Source: Paracoccaceae bacterium | Lineage (GTDB): Bacteria; Pseudomonadota; Alphaproteobacteria; Rhodobacterales; Rhodobacteraceae | Direction: 5' to 3' | Assembly (NCBI GenBank): GCA_024742455.1 | Contig: JANSYL010000005.1 | Location: 124,001-188,000 of the forward strand | DNA length: 64,000 nt | In this document: piece after piece, positions 8,614-17,336 of the stretch | Position numbering within the stretch: the stretch's first letter is position 1 | How the letters are laid out: each line of letters starts with the position of its first letter | Translations under genes and position numbers: made by a program | Notes under the pieces: model-generated | What the model was told of the DNA's origin: nothing | What the model saw: only the letters and a program-made list of their open reading frames with translations | Databases searched by the model: none

Positions 8614-9488
8614 GCGCCGATCTGGACGCGCATCTGGCGACCGGCACCACCCGCGTCGCGCGCTGCTGGAAGGTGACGCGCCGCGATGGCGTCACCTACG
8701 GGTTCACCGATCATGACAAGCCGCTGGTCTTCGAGGGCGTCACCTTCAAGGCCGATACCGGCCTGTCGGCGGCGGCGGTGATGCAGACCACCGGCCTGTC
8801 GGTCGACAATACCGAAGCCGTCGGTGCGCTGAGCGATGCGAGCGTGACCGAGGAAGACATCGCCGCCGGTCGGTTCGACGGGGCGGCGGTGGAGGCATGG
8901 CTGGTGCAATGGGATGCGCCCGAAAACCGCGCGCTGCAGTTCCGGGGCAGTTTCGGCGAGATCACGCGCGGCAACGGGGCCTTCACGGTCGAATTGCGCG
9001 GCCTGGCCGAGCAGCTCAACGCGCCCACGGGCCGGGTCTATCACGCGACCTCGCCGGTGATGCCGGGCGATCCGCGCTTTGGCGTGGAAGTGTCGGGCCC
9101 GGGCTATACCGTGCAGGCCGAGATCGGCACGGTCGAGGACGGGCGGGTGTTCACCTTCGCCGATGTCCCTGCCTACGAGGCCGGCTGGTTCGAACGCGGG
9201 CGGTTCCGGGTGCTGAGCGGTCTGGCCCAGGGGCTGGAGGCCGCGATCAAGATCGACCGGGTCGAGGGTGATGTCCGCCGGGTCGAGCTGTGGGACCGGC
9301 TGCGCGCGCCCATCCTGCCCGGAGACCGGGTCGAGATGCAGGCAGGGTTCGATGGCAGTTTCGAGGCCGCGCGTCTGAAATTCGGCAATGTCATCGATTT
9401 CCGGGGCTACCCCGACATCCCCGGTGAGGACTGGCAGGCCGCGCATCCGTCGCGCGTGTCGAACCGGCAGGGCGGCTCAAGGCGATGA
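8610..9488 (+). CDS. GTA hub protein (gp13), DUF2163
   Basis: A 292 aa DUF2163 baseplate hub protein. Recognisable blocks are HLATGTTRVARCWKVTRRDG, YGFTDHDKPLVFEGVTF, the NTEAVGALSD region and a C-terminal FRGYPDIPGEDWQ motif. In related GTA particles this protein contains an iron-sulfur site; this copy ends in GYPDIPGEDW and then AAHPSRVSNRQGGS, so ligand cysteines at that end are not obvious here. It is coupled to its neighbours by four-base overlaps on both sides. Confidence 0.9.
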   Translation: MSADLDAHLATGTTRVARCWKVTRRDGVTYGFTDHDKPLVFEGVTFKADTGLSAAAVMQTTGLSVDNTEAVGALSDASVTEEDIAAGRFDGAAVEAWLVQWDAPENRALQFRGSFGEITRGNGAFTVELRGLAEQLNAPTGRVYHATSPVMPGDPRFGVEVSGPGYTVQAEIGTVEDGRVFTFADVPAYEAGWFERGRFRVLSGLAQGLEAAIKIDRVEGDVRRVELWDRLRAPILPGDRVEMQAGFDGSFEAARLKFGNVIDFRGYPDIPGEDWQAAHPSRVSNRQGGSRR

Positions 9489-9916
9489 GTGCCGTGGTCG
9501 GGATGGCCCGCGGCTGGATCGGCACGCCCTATGTGCATCAGGCGTCCTGTCGGGGGGTTGGGTGCGATTGCCTGGGCCTGATCCGGGGGCTTTGGCGGCA
9601 GATGCACGGGGCCGAACCCGAAGCCGCCCCTGCCTATACGATGGACTGGTCGGAACCCGCGCGCGAGGAACGGCTTTGGGCCGCCGCCGCCCGGCACCTG
9701 ATCGAGAAACCGCTGCCCGATGCGGGCCCGGGCGACGTGATCCTGTTCCGCATGCGCGATGCGGGTGTCGCCAAACATGTGGGCATCCAGGCCCTGACCG
9801 GGCCCGCGCCCAGTTTCATCCACGCCTATTCCGGCCACGGCGTCGTCGAAAGCGCGCTGACCCCCCCCTGGGCGCGGCGCATCGTGGCGCGCTTCGCTTT
9901 CCCTGAAAGGACCTGA
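9485..9916 (+). CDS. GTA NlpC/P60 cell-wall peptidase (gp14)
   Basis: Cysteine peptidase of the NlpC/P60 superfamily carried on the tail tip, thought to cleave peptidoglycan crosslinks so DNA can enter the recipient periplasm. Of 143 residues, the catalytic Cys29 lies in GVGCDCLGLIRGLW. The His lies in the AKHVGIQAL stretch, and a further polar residue follows at SFIHAYSGHG. The start ATG overlaps the gp13 stop. No signal peptide is present, consistent with delivery as a structural component. Confidence 0.92.
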   Translation: MSAVVGMARGWIGTPYVHQASCRGVGCDCLGLIRGLWRQMHGAEPEAAPAYTMDWSEPAREERLWAAAARHLIEKPLPDAGPGDVILFRMRDAGVAKHVGIQALTGPAPSFIHAYSGHGVVESALTPPWARRIVARFAFPERT

Positions 9917-9920
9917 ACCG

Positions 9921-12900
9921 ATGGCAACGCTTCTTTTGTCGGCGGCGGGCGCTGCGGTCGGCGGGCTTTATTCCGGCACCATCCTGGGCATGAGCGGCGC
10001 GGTGATCGGCCGGGCGGTGGGCGCCACCATCGGCCGGGTGATCGACCAGCGCCTGCTGGGCCCGGGTTCGGAACCGGTGGAACAGGGCCGCGTCGACCGG
10101 TTCCGCCTGACCGGTGCCGCCGAGGGGGCGCCGATTGCGCAGCTTTTCGGCCGGATGCGGCTGGGCGGGCAGGTGATCTGGGCCACGAACTTCGTCGAAC
10201 ATGTCGAGGTTTCCGGCGGGGGCGGCGGCGGCAAGGGCGCGCCCCGCCAGCCCCGGACCACCACCTATTCCTATTCGATCAGCCTGGCGCTGGCGCTGTG
10301 CGAAGGCGAGATTTTACGCGTTGGCCGTGTCTGGGCCGACGGGGCGGAACTGGACCTGTCGACCATCACGATGCGGGTTTATCCCGGCTCCGAGACGCAG
10401 ATGCCCGACCCGCTGATCGAGGCGGTCGAAGGCGCGGGGCAGGTGCCCGCCTATCGCGGCACGGCCTATGTGGTGATCGAAAACCTCGACCTGTCCCCCT
10501 TCGGCAACCGGGTGCCGCAATTCGCCTTCGAGGTGACGCGCCCCGCACAGCCCGCCCGCGAATTCACGCCCCCCGCCCATGAGATGATCCGCGCCGTGGC
10601 GCTGATGCCGGGGACGGGGGAATACGCGCTGTCGACCCGGCCCATCACCACCTCGACCGGGTTCGGTCAGACCGGTGTCGTCAATGTCAGCGCCGAGGGC
10701 GGCGGGACGGATTTCACCCAGTCGCTCAGGCAGATGCGCGACACGCTGCCGAACCTGAAATCGGTCAGCCTGATCTATTCCTGGTTCGGCGATGACCTGC
10801 GCGCGGGCGCCTGCCGCGTCAGACCCAAGGTCGAACAGACCGCCATCGACGGGCAGGAGATGCCCTGGCGCGCAGGCGGGATCGGGCGCGGTGCGGCCGA
10901 GCCCATCGCCGAAATCGACGGCCGCCCGGTTTATGGCGGCACCCCCGCCGACGGATCGGTGATCGAGGCGATCCAGGCGATCAGGGCGGGCGGCCAGCAG
11001 GTGCTGTTCTACCCGTTCCTTCTGATGGAGATCATGGAGGGCAACGGCCTGCCCGATCCCTATGGCGGCCCCGAACAGGCCGCGCTGCCCTGGCGCGGGC
11101 GGATCACCGGCGACCTGGCCCCCGACCAGCCGGGCACGCCCGACCGGACGGCGGCCAACGCGGCGGCGGTCGATGCGTTTTTCGGCAGCGTCACGCGCTA
11201 TGATTTCGCCGTTTCGAACGGCACGGTCACCTATTTCGGCCCCGATGAATGGAGCTATTCGCGCTTCATCCTGCATGCCGCGGCGCTGTGCAAAGCCGCA
11301 GGCGGGGTGGAGGCGTTCTGTATCGGGTCGGAAATGCGCGGTCTGACGCAGATGCGCGACGCCACGGGCTTTCCGGCGGTCGGCAGGCTGCGTGCGCTGG
11401 CGGCCGAGGTGCGCGCGCTGCTGCCGGGGGTGAAACTGACCTATGCCGCCGACTGGTCGGAATATTTCGGCTATCACCCGCAGGACGGGTCGGGGGATAT
11501 GTATTTCCACCTCGACCCGCTTTGGGCCGATGACGCGATCGACCTCATCGCCATCGACAATTACATGCCGCTCAGCGACTGGCGCGACGGGCCCGATCAT
11601 GCCGATGCCCATTGGGGGGTGATCCACAACCTCGGCTATCTCGAGGCCGGGATCGAAGGCGGCGAAGGCTATGACTGGTTCTATCCCACCGCCGAGGCGC
11701 GCGCGGCACAGCGGCGCGAACCGATCTCGCCCGACAATCCCGAGGACGCGTGGATCTTTCGCTACAAGGATCTGCGCGGCTGGTGGGAAAACCCCCATGA
11801 AGACAGGATTGCGGGTCTGGCCGTGGGCCTGTTTCCCGGGTTCGCCGATCCGGCGGGCTTTGCCCCTATCGGCGGCATCACCATCACGCCCGATGCGGGC
11901 CTGTTCGGCCACTTGTCCCGGCCCGCGCGGATCGCGTCGGGCGGAGGCAAATGGCACCGGGCGCGCGTGGGCGAGGTCGAGGCCAGGGCCGGTGATGTCT
12001 TTCGCCTGACCGCCTTCGTCGAACTGGGCACATCCGGCGAGGTGCGGATGCAGCTGCGCAGGCTGGCCGGATCGACCTCGGAAGAGGCGCAGTATCGCGG
12101 TGATCCACGGGTCATGATGACCCCGCAATTCTCCAACCAGCAGGCGCTGGAGATCCTTGGCGCCGAGCATGTCGAGCTGCATCCCGGCCAATGGCGCATC
12201 AGCATGACGGTGCAGGTGACGCAGGACGGAACCGCGCGGTTCGAGATCGGCCCCGACAGCGATGTGCCGGGCGAAGACATCAAGGTCTTCGCGCTGCAGG
12301 TCACCTCGCCGGGCAAGGGGGGCACGGCCTGGGTGCCGCAATCGAAACCGATCTGGTTCACCGAGATCGGCTGTGCCGCGATCGACAAGGGCACCAACCA
12401 GCCCAACAAGTTTCTAGATCCGAAATCCTCGGAAAGCGCGCTGCCCCATCATTCCGACGGGCGGCGCGACGACCTGATCCAGGCGCAGTATCTGCGCGCG
12501 GTCATGGGCTATTGGGACCGGGCCGAAAACAACCCCGTCTCGCCGGTATACGGCGGCCCGATGCTGGAGATGGACCGCGCCCATGTCTGGGCCTGGGATG
12601 CCCGGCCCTGGCCCGCCTTTCCCGCCGAGCGCGAGAAATGGACCGATGGCGCGAACTGGGACCGGGGCCATTGGATCACAGGCCGGATCGAGGCTGCGCC
12701 GCTGGACCAGGTGGTGGCGGAACTGTGCGAGGCGGCGGGTCTGACCGACTATGATGTCAGCCGCCTTTACGGGCTGGTGCGTGGGCATGTGTCGGGCGAA
12801 ACCGAAACCGCCCGCGCCCGGCTGCAATCGCTGATGCTGGCCTTCGGGTTCCAGGCTGTCGAACGGGACGGGATGCTGACCTTTCTGCCCCTGGCCGAGA

Positions 12901-14315
12901 CGCCCGAGGCGGTGGTGCGGGCCGATCTGACGGCGCTTGACAGTGATGACACGGGCCGCGTCACCGAGATACGCGCCGCCGAGGTCGAGACGACCGGACG
13001 CCTGCGCCTGAGCTACACGGCGGGGGAATCCGATTACCGCGACCGCGTGGCCGAGGCGGTGTTCCCCGGCGATCCCGACCCGCGCGTATCCGCCAGCGAA
13101 CTGCCCATGGCCCTGACCGCGCCCGAGGCGAAGGCCATCGCCGAACGCTGGCTGGCCGAGGCAAGGGTGGCGCAGGACAGCCTGCGCTTTGCCCTGCCGC
13201 CATCGCGGCGGGATGTGGCCGCGGGGACGCTGGTGGCGCTGGAGGACGGATCGACCTGGCGTGTCGACCGGGTGGAGGATCGCGGCCTGCGCGAGGTCGA
13301 GGCCACGCGCGTCGAACCCTCGACAAGAACCCCATCGGACGCGGTCGAGGCACGGGTGCCTGGCACCGGCTTTGTCCCGCCCGTGCCGGTCAGCCCGGTC
13401 TTCATGGACCTGCCCCTTCTGAGCGGGGCCGAGGTGCCCCATGCCCCGCATCTGGCGGTAACGGCTGCGCCCTGGCCGGGGTCGGTCGCGGTCTATTCCT
13501 CCGCCTCCGAAGATGGGTTCACGCTGAACCGCATGGTGGAACGGGGGGCGATCGCCGGCACGCTGGAAACACCGCTTTTCGCGGCCCTGCCGGGGCTTTG
13601 GGACCGGTCAGGCCCCTTGCGGGTGCGCCTGACCGGGGGCGATATTTCCGCCGCCGATCCCCTTGCCGTGCTGAACGGGGCCAACCTGGCCGCCATCGGC
13701 ACGGGCGATGACGGCGAATGGGAGGTGATCCAGTTCGCCGGGGCCACGCTGGTGGGGGCGGGCACCTGGGAGATCGGCGCGCGGCTGAGGGGGCAGCAGG
13801 GCAGCGACGGGGTGATGCCCGCGCTCTGGCCCGAGGGCAGCCTGTTCGTGCTGCTCGATGGCGGCCCGGTGCAGGTGAACCTGCCCGAGGCCGCGCGCGG
13901 GCTGTTGCGCCACTGGCGGATCGGGCCGGGGCGCAGGCCCCTTGATGATCCGTCCTACGTGGCGCGGCAGGCCGCCTTTGCAGGTGTCGTGCTGCGCCCC
14001 TACCGGCCCGCGCATCTGAGGATGCGGGCGGAGGGCGGCGATCATGCGCTGAGCTGGGTCCGGCGCACGCGCGTGGATGGCGACAGCTGGGAAGGGCTGG
14101 AGGTGCCGCTGGGCGAGGCGGCCGAGGCCTACCTGATCCGCGTCACCGATACTGCCGGTCTGCGCCGCGAGGATACCGTGACCACCCCCGGGTTCGCCTA
14201 CACCGCCGCGATGCGGGCCGCCGACGGAACCGCGCCCGCCTACAGTTTCGAGGTTGCCCAGCTTTCCGACCGGTTCGGGGCAGGGCCGTTTGCAAGGATC
14301 GAGATCGATGACTGA
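9921..14315 (+). CDS. GTA host-specificity / megatron protein (gp15), enlarged
   Basis: The largest GTA structural protein, forming the central tail-tip megatron. It has an N-terminal Gly/Ala-rich segment that may be hydrophobic. Next is the GTA TIM-barrel-like glycoside-hydrolase-like domain (YFGPDEWSYSRFILHAAALC, IAIDNYMPLSDW, WFTEIGC), and then phage tail-tip beta domains. At 1464 aa it is clearly longer than the roughly 1300 aa Rhodobacter version as I remember it. The excess is explained by about 170 residues inserted between RYKDLRGWWENPH (ending near residue 626) and TAWVPQSKPIWFTEIGC (starting at 802), blocks that are nearly adjacent in typical homologues. ATG 9921 follows AAAGGACC. 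It overlaps the DUF2793 gene by eight bases. Confidence 0.92.
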   Translation: MATLLLSAAGAAVGGLYSGTILGMSGAVIGRAVGATIGRVIDQRLLGPGSEPVEQGRVDRFRLTGAAEGAPIAQLFGRMRLGGQVIWATNFVEHVEVSGGGGGGKGAPRQPRTTTYSYSISLALALCEGEILRVGRVWADGAELDLSTITMRVYPGSETQMPDPLIEAVEGAGQVPAYRGTAYVVIENLDLSPFGNRVPQFAFEVTRPAQPAREFTPPAHEMIRAVALMPGTGEYALSTRPITTSTGFGQTGVVNVSAEGGGTDFTQSLRQMRDTLPNLKSVSLIYSWFGDDLRAGACRVRPKVEQTAIDGQEMPWRAGGIGRGAAEPIAEIDGRPVYGGTPADGSVIEAIQAIRAGGQQVLFYPFLLMEIMEGNGLPDPYGGPEQAALPWRGRITGDLAPDQPGTPDRTAANAAAVDAFFGSVTRYDFAVSNGTVTYFGPDEWSYSRFILHAAALCKAAGGVEAFCIGSEMRGLTQMRDATGFPAVGRLRALAAEVRALLPGVKLTYAADWSEYFGYHPQDGSGDMYFHLDPLWADDAIDLIAIDNYMPLSDWRDGPDHADAHWGVIHNLGYLEAGIEGGEGYDWFYPTAEARAAQRREPISPDNPEDAWIFRYKDLRGWWENPHEDRIAGLAVGLFPGFADPAGFAPIGGITITPDAGLFGHLSRPARIASGGGKWHRARVGEVEARAGDVFRLTAFVELGTSGEVRMQLRRLAGSTSEEAQYRGDPRVMMTPQFSNQQALEILGAEHVELHPGQWRISMTVQVTQDGTARFEIGPDSDVPGEDIKVFALQVTSPGKGGTAWVPQSKPIWFTEIGCAAIDKGTNQPNKFLDPKSSESALPHHSDGRRDDLIQAQYLRAVMGYWDRAENNPVSPVYGGPMLEMDRAHVWAWDARPWPAFPAEREKWTDGANWDRGHWITGRIEAAPLDQVVAELCEAAGLTDYDVSRLYGLVRGHVSGETETARARLQSLMLAFGFQAVERDGMLTFLPLAETPEAVVRADLTALDSDDTGRVTEIRAAEVETTGRLRLSYTAGESDYRDRVAEAVFPGDPDPRVSASELPMALTAPEAKAIAERWLAEARVAQDSLRFALPPSRRDVAAGTLVALEDGSTWRVDRVEDRGLREVEATRVEPSTRTPSDAVEARVPGTGFVPPVPVSPVFMDLPLLSGAEVPHAPHLAVTAAPWPGSVAVYSSASEDGFTLNRMVERGAIAGTLETPLFAALPGLWDRSGPLRVRLTGGDISAADPLAVLNGANLAAIGTGDDGEWEVIQFAGATLVGAGTWEIGARLRGQQGSDGVMPALWPEGSLFVLLDGGPVQVNLPEAARGLLRHWRIGPGRRPLDDPSYVARQAAFAGVVLRPYRPAHLRMRAEGGDHALSWVRRTRVDGDSWEGLEVPLGEAAEAYLIRVTDTAGLRREDTVTTPGFAYTAAMRAADGTAPAYSFEVAQLSDRFGAGPFARIEIDD
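11808..12323 (+). other. inserted beta-rich domain within gp15 (about residues 630-801)
   Basis: This segment of the gp15 gene encodes about 170 residues absent from the usual arrangement of the TIM-barrel-like domain. It has alternating beta-type hydrophobic patterning (DVFRLTAFVELGTSGEVRMQ, WRISMTVQVTQDGTARFEIG, IKVFALQVTSPGKGG) resembling a jelly-roll carbohydrate-binding module. I infer a surface-exposed adhesion module; no family was searched. Base composition does not obviously differ from the flanks. Confidence 0.55.
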
Positions 14316-15018
14316 GACCCCCAATCTTTTCCTGCCGCTGCTGGCGCCGAGCCAGGCGCAGAAACATGTCACCGTGAACGAAGCGCTGGCGCGCGTCGAC
14401 GGATTGGCACGGCTGGTGCTGGCCTCGGTCACGCAAGCCACGCCGCCGGGCGCCGTGACCGACGGCACCGCCTATGGGGTGCCTGCGGGGGCCGTGAACG
14501 CCTGGGCGGGGCAGGCGGGCCGGGTGGCCGTCGCGATCAATGGCGGGTGGGCGTTCGTCACCCCGCGCCGGGGCTGGCAGGCGATGATCGCCGATCAGGG
14601 CGTGCCCGCGATCTGGGACGGGGAAGGCTGGCGCGCGGGCGCCGTCACCCTGACCCCTGCCGGGGCCGGGTGTGCCCTGCGCTCGGTGGAGATGGAGGTG
14701 GACCTGATCACCGGCGCTTCGGTCACCACGCAAGCGATCTTTCCGGCGCGCAGCATCGCATTGGGCGTCACCGGGCGGGTGACCCAGGAGATCACGGGCG
14801 ACGCCACCGCCTGGAGCCTTGGCGATGAAGGCGACGCCACGCGCTATGGCAGCGGGCTGGGCCTGTCGGTCAATTCCTGGGTCAACGGCCCCACCGCGCC
14901 GATGGTGTACTGGTCGCCCACGGCGCTGGAGATCACCGGCACCGGCGGCGGGTTCACCGGCGGGCGCGTCCGGCTGGTGGCGCATTTCGCCGAACTGGCC
15001 CTGCCCGACCCGATCTGA
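14308..15018 (+). CDS. DUF2793 protein downstream of GTA gp15
   Basis: A 236 aa DUF2793 protein, recognised by its start TETPNLFLPLLAPSQAQKHV and by the AWAGQAGRVAVAINGGWAFV and WQAMIADQGVPAIWDGEGWR blocks. Such genes are common next to phage and GTA tail genes and may encode a tail fibre or particle-surface component. ATG 14308 overlaps the gp15 stop by eight bases, so it is probably the last gene of the GTA operon. The in-frame opening at 14254 is inside gp15 and is rejected. Confidence 0.85.
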   Translation: MTETPNLFLPLLAPSQAQKHVTVNEALARVDGLARLVLASVTQATPPGAVTDGTAYGVPAGAVNAWAGQAGRVAVAINGGWAFVTPRRGWQAMIADQGVPAIWDGEGWRAGAVTLTPAGAGCALRSVEMEVDLITGASVTTQAIFPARSIALGVTGRVTQEITGDATAWSLGDEGDATRYGSGLGLSVNSWVNGPTAPMVYWSPTALEITGTGGGFTGGRVRLVAHFAELALPDPI

Positions 15019-15083
15019 GGCGGCCGATGATGGACGGCGCGGCCTGTCCGCGTTAGAAAGCGGGCAGAGACGGAGGATCGCCC

Positions 15084-15893
15084 ATGGCCGACGCCCGCAA
15101 GAAACCCGCCGAACTGGACCCGGTCTGGCACCGCATCCTCGAAGAGGCCGAGGCGGCGGTGGAGGGAGAGCCGCTTTTGGGCGGCATGATCCACGGATCG
15201 GTCCTGCATCACAGGTCGCTGGAACATGCGCTGGCCTACCGGATGGCCGAGAAACTGGCCTCGGGCGGGATGTCGGAACAGATCCTGCGCGAGATCGGGG
15301 ACGAGGCCTATGCCGCCGATCCGGCGCTGGGCCAGGCCGCGCGCGCCGATATCGTGGCCGTCTATGACCGTGACCCGGCCTGCCACCGGTTCCTGCAGCC
15401 CCTGTTGTTCTTCAAGGGGTTCCAGGCCGTGCAGGCGCAGCGCGTGGCGCATTGGCTTTGGGGCCGGGGGCGGCGCGACATGGCCTATTTCATCCAGATG
15501 CGCACCAGCGAGATGTTCGGCGTCGATATCCACCCGGCGGCCCGGATCGGGCAGGGCATCATGATCGACCACGCCCATTCCATCGTCATCGGCGAGACGG
15601 CGGTGGTGGGCGACAATGTCTCGATGCTGCATTCGGTGACCCTGGGCGGCACTGGCAAGGAAACCGAGGACAGGCATCCCAAGATCGGCGACGGTGTGCT
15701 GATCGGGGCCGGGGCCAAGGTTCTGGGCAATATCCATATCGGCCATTGCAGCCGGATCGCCGCAGGATCGGTGGTGCTGGAGGATGTGGAGCCCTGCAAG
15801 ACCGTGGCCGGTGTGCCCGCCAAGGTGGTGGGTGAGGCCGGGTGCGATCAGCCGTCACTGACCATGGATCATCTGTTCGCGGGCACCGGCTGA
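15084..15893 (+). CDS. cysE: serine O-acetyltransferase
   Basis: Makes O-acetylserine from serine and acetyl-CoA, the first step of cysteine synthesis. At 269 aa it has the N-terminal helical domain (WHRILEEAEAAVEGEPLLGG) and a C-terminal left-handed beta helix with hexapeptide repeats. Active-site stretches include IDHAHSIVIGETAVVGDNVS and LHSVTLGGTGKE. GGAGG precedes ATG 15084. In Rhodobacter the same gene follows the GTA cluster, so its position here supports vertical inheritance of the GTA locus. A repeat copy lies just downstream. Confidence 0.95.
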   Translation: MADARKKPAELDPVWHRILEEAEAAVEGEPLLGGMIHGSVLHHRSLEHALAYRMAEKLASGGMSEQILREIGDEAYAADPALGQAARADIVAVYDRDPACHRFLQPLLFFKGFQAVQAQRVAHWLWGRGRRDMAYFIQMRTSEMFGVDIHPAARIGQGIMIDHAHSIVIGETAVVGDNVSMLHSVTLGGTGKETEDRHPKIGDGVLIGAGAKVLGNIHIGHCSRIAAGSVVLEDVEPCKTVAGVPAKVVGEAGCDQPSLTMDHLFAGTG

Positions 15894-15940
15894 GGCGCGC
15901 GCCCGGTTTTCCGGCGGGATCGCACGGGGCGGGCGGCGGA

Positions 15941-15980
15941 TGCCTCCGGCGGAGGTATTTCCGAAGCAAAGAGGGGCTGC
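15941..15980 (+). repeat. dispersed intergenic repeat, copy A
   Basis: Downstream of cysE, the short inverted repeat CCTCCGGCGGAGG is followed by TATTT, then CGAAGCAAAGAGGGG. The same composite sequence recurs near 23.8, 31.6 and 44.65 kb and in diverged form near 35.5 and 39.96 kb. The hairpin plus TATTT could act as a weak terminator for cysE. The rest of 15894-16086 holds no gene that I can support. Confidence 0.7.
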
Positions 15981-16086
15981 GCGGGGGCGCGTTAACCTTA
16001 ACGGGGTGTTGCTGCCCGGTCGCGGGGTCGCGGTTCGGACATGAAAACGGCGCGCCGGTGGAGCGCGCCTGTCTGGTGTGAACCGT

Positions 16087-17193
16087 TTACTCCGCCGCGT
16101 GCGTCGCCGCAGCATAGCCCCCGTTATAGGCATCGCTTTTCCGGCGCACCTGCGCATGTTCGACGATGCGTTCGCGCGCGATCCCCCGGAATTCCTCGAT
16201 CGAGGCATGACCCTTGCGCGTCATGTAATCGTCGAGGTCCTCGGTCAGTTCCTTGATGAGCTTCACACCCACGCCGCCGCTGCCCTTTTCCTCCATCGCC
16301 GCCGTGCAGACCTGCAGGTTACCCGCGCCGTTGACGATGAAATTGAATGCCTCGCGGAAGCCGCGGATGCCCCCGATGCCCGAGATCGCCTTGTCCGGAT
16401 AGGCCTTCGAGATATCGCAGACCCGCTGCAGCGCCTGGTGAAGGATCGCAAGACCCCCCAGACCGCCCGACGTGACGAGGCCATCCACCTCGACCTCGAA
16501 TTTCAGGGTCTCGGGGTCCATCAGCGGCAGCGACGGAAAGGTGTTGCAGAGCGAGATCGACGCCGCGCCCGCCTCATACGCGGCACCGGCGGCATCGACC
16601 AGGCTGGAGGTCGAGGGCGTCAGTTTCACCCAGACCGGCACATCCACCGCATCGATGACGGCGGCCAGGATATCACGGATGATGACCTCGTCATTGGCGA
16701 TATTGGCGCCCATGTCCTTGCGGTCCATATGCGGGCAGGACAGGTTCAGCTCCAGCGCGTCACAGCCCGCGTCGACCACGGCTTTCGCCAGTTTCTGCCA
16801 GTTGCGCATTTCCTCGGCATTGCCCGCACCCGCCATGATCGAGCCGATCAGGATGCGGGTCGGGTAGGCCGTTTTGATATCGGCGAGGTCGGGCAGCCAC
16901 TGGTCCAGAGGCTGGTCCGAGATCAGTTCCCAGTTCCACGACGAATGCGACACCGTATCGGCCCGCTTGTTGCGCGAGACATAGGGTTTGACGTCACTGG
17001 CGCGCTGAAAGATCGTGCGCGGCCCGGCCACGTTTTCGACCGGGTGCAGGCCGATGGTTTTCGTGACGACCCCGCCCCAGCCGGATTCGAAGGCCTTGAG
17101 GATCTTGCGCTTGCTTTCGGTCGGCGGCGCCGAGGCAAGAACGAAGGGGTTTTCGAACTCGAGGCCCGTGAAACGTGTCGCCAGTCGGTTCAT
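16087..17193 (-). CDS. dihydroorotate/dihydropyrimidine dehydrogenase-family protein (PreA-like, no Fe-S tail)
   Basis: FMN-dependent TIM-barrel oxidoreductase related to PreA, the pyrimidine-binding subunit of NAD-dependent dihydropyrimidine dehydrogenase. Family features are NPFVLASAPPTESKRKILKA, FESGWGGVVTKTIG, DALELNLSCPHMD, VWVKLTPSTSSLVDAAGAAY and ISGIGGIRGFREAFNFIVNG. The start at 17193 (MNRLATRF) has GGAG upstream. At 368 aa it stops where PreA proteins continue into a two-cluster ferredoxin domain, so no CxxCxxC motif exists. No preT partner or pyrimidine hydrolase lies nearby. The substrate is therefore uncertain. Confidence 0.75.
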   Translation of the reverse strand: MNRLATRFTGLEFENPFVLASAPPTESKRKILKAFESGWGGVVTKTIGLHPVENVAGPRTIFQRASDVKPYVSRNKRADTVSHSSWNWELISDQPLDQWLPDLADIKTAYPTRILIGSIMAGAGNAEEMRNWQKLAKAVVDAGCDALELNLSCPHMDRKDMGANIANDEVIIRDILAAVIDAVDVPVWVKLTPSTSSLVDAAGAAYEAGAASISLCNTFPSLPLMDPETLKFEVEVDGLVTSGGLGGLAILHQALQRVCDISKAYPDKAISGIGGIRGFREAFNFIVNGAGNLQVCTAAMEEKGSGGVGVKLIKELTEDLDDYMTRKGHASIEEFRGIARERIVEHAQVRRKSDAYNGGYAAATHAAE

Positions 17194-17336
17194 CGTGACA
17201 CTCCCGGATCGGTGAAATTGACCGATCAAGCGTCGGGAGGACGGGCCGACAAGTCAATGTTTTTCGCAATATCGGCCCGAAGGCTGCCGGAAAACCCTGC
17301 AAACGGGGCCGGTCCTGCCTGCGGTTTGGGCGCGGA

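Noticed and set aside
10314-12341. 675-codon minus-strand frame inside gp15
   Set aside because: It is antisense to gp15 in a genome where codon bias keeps the opposite frame open; no domain or binding site is visible.
1-15018. Integrated prophage
   Set aside because: No integrase, repressor, lysis or replication genes and no attachment-site repeats were seen; the gene order and short tape measure fit a GTA.
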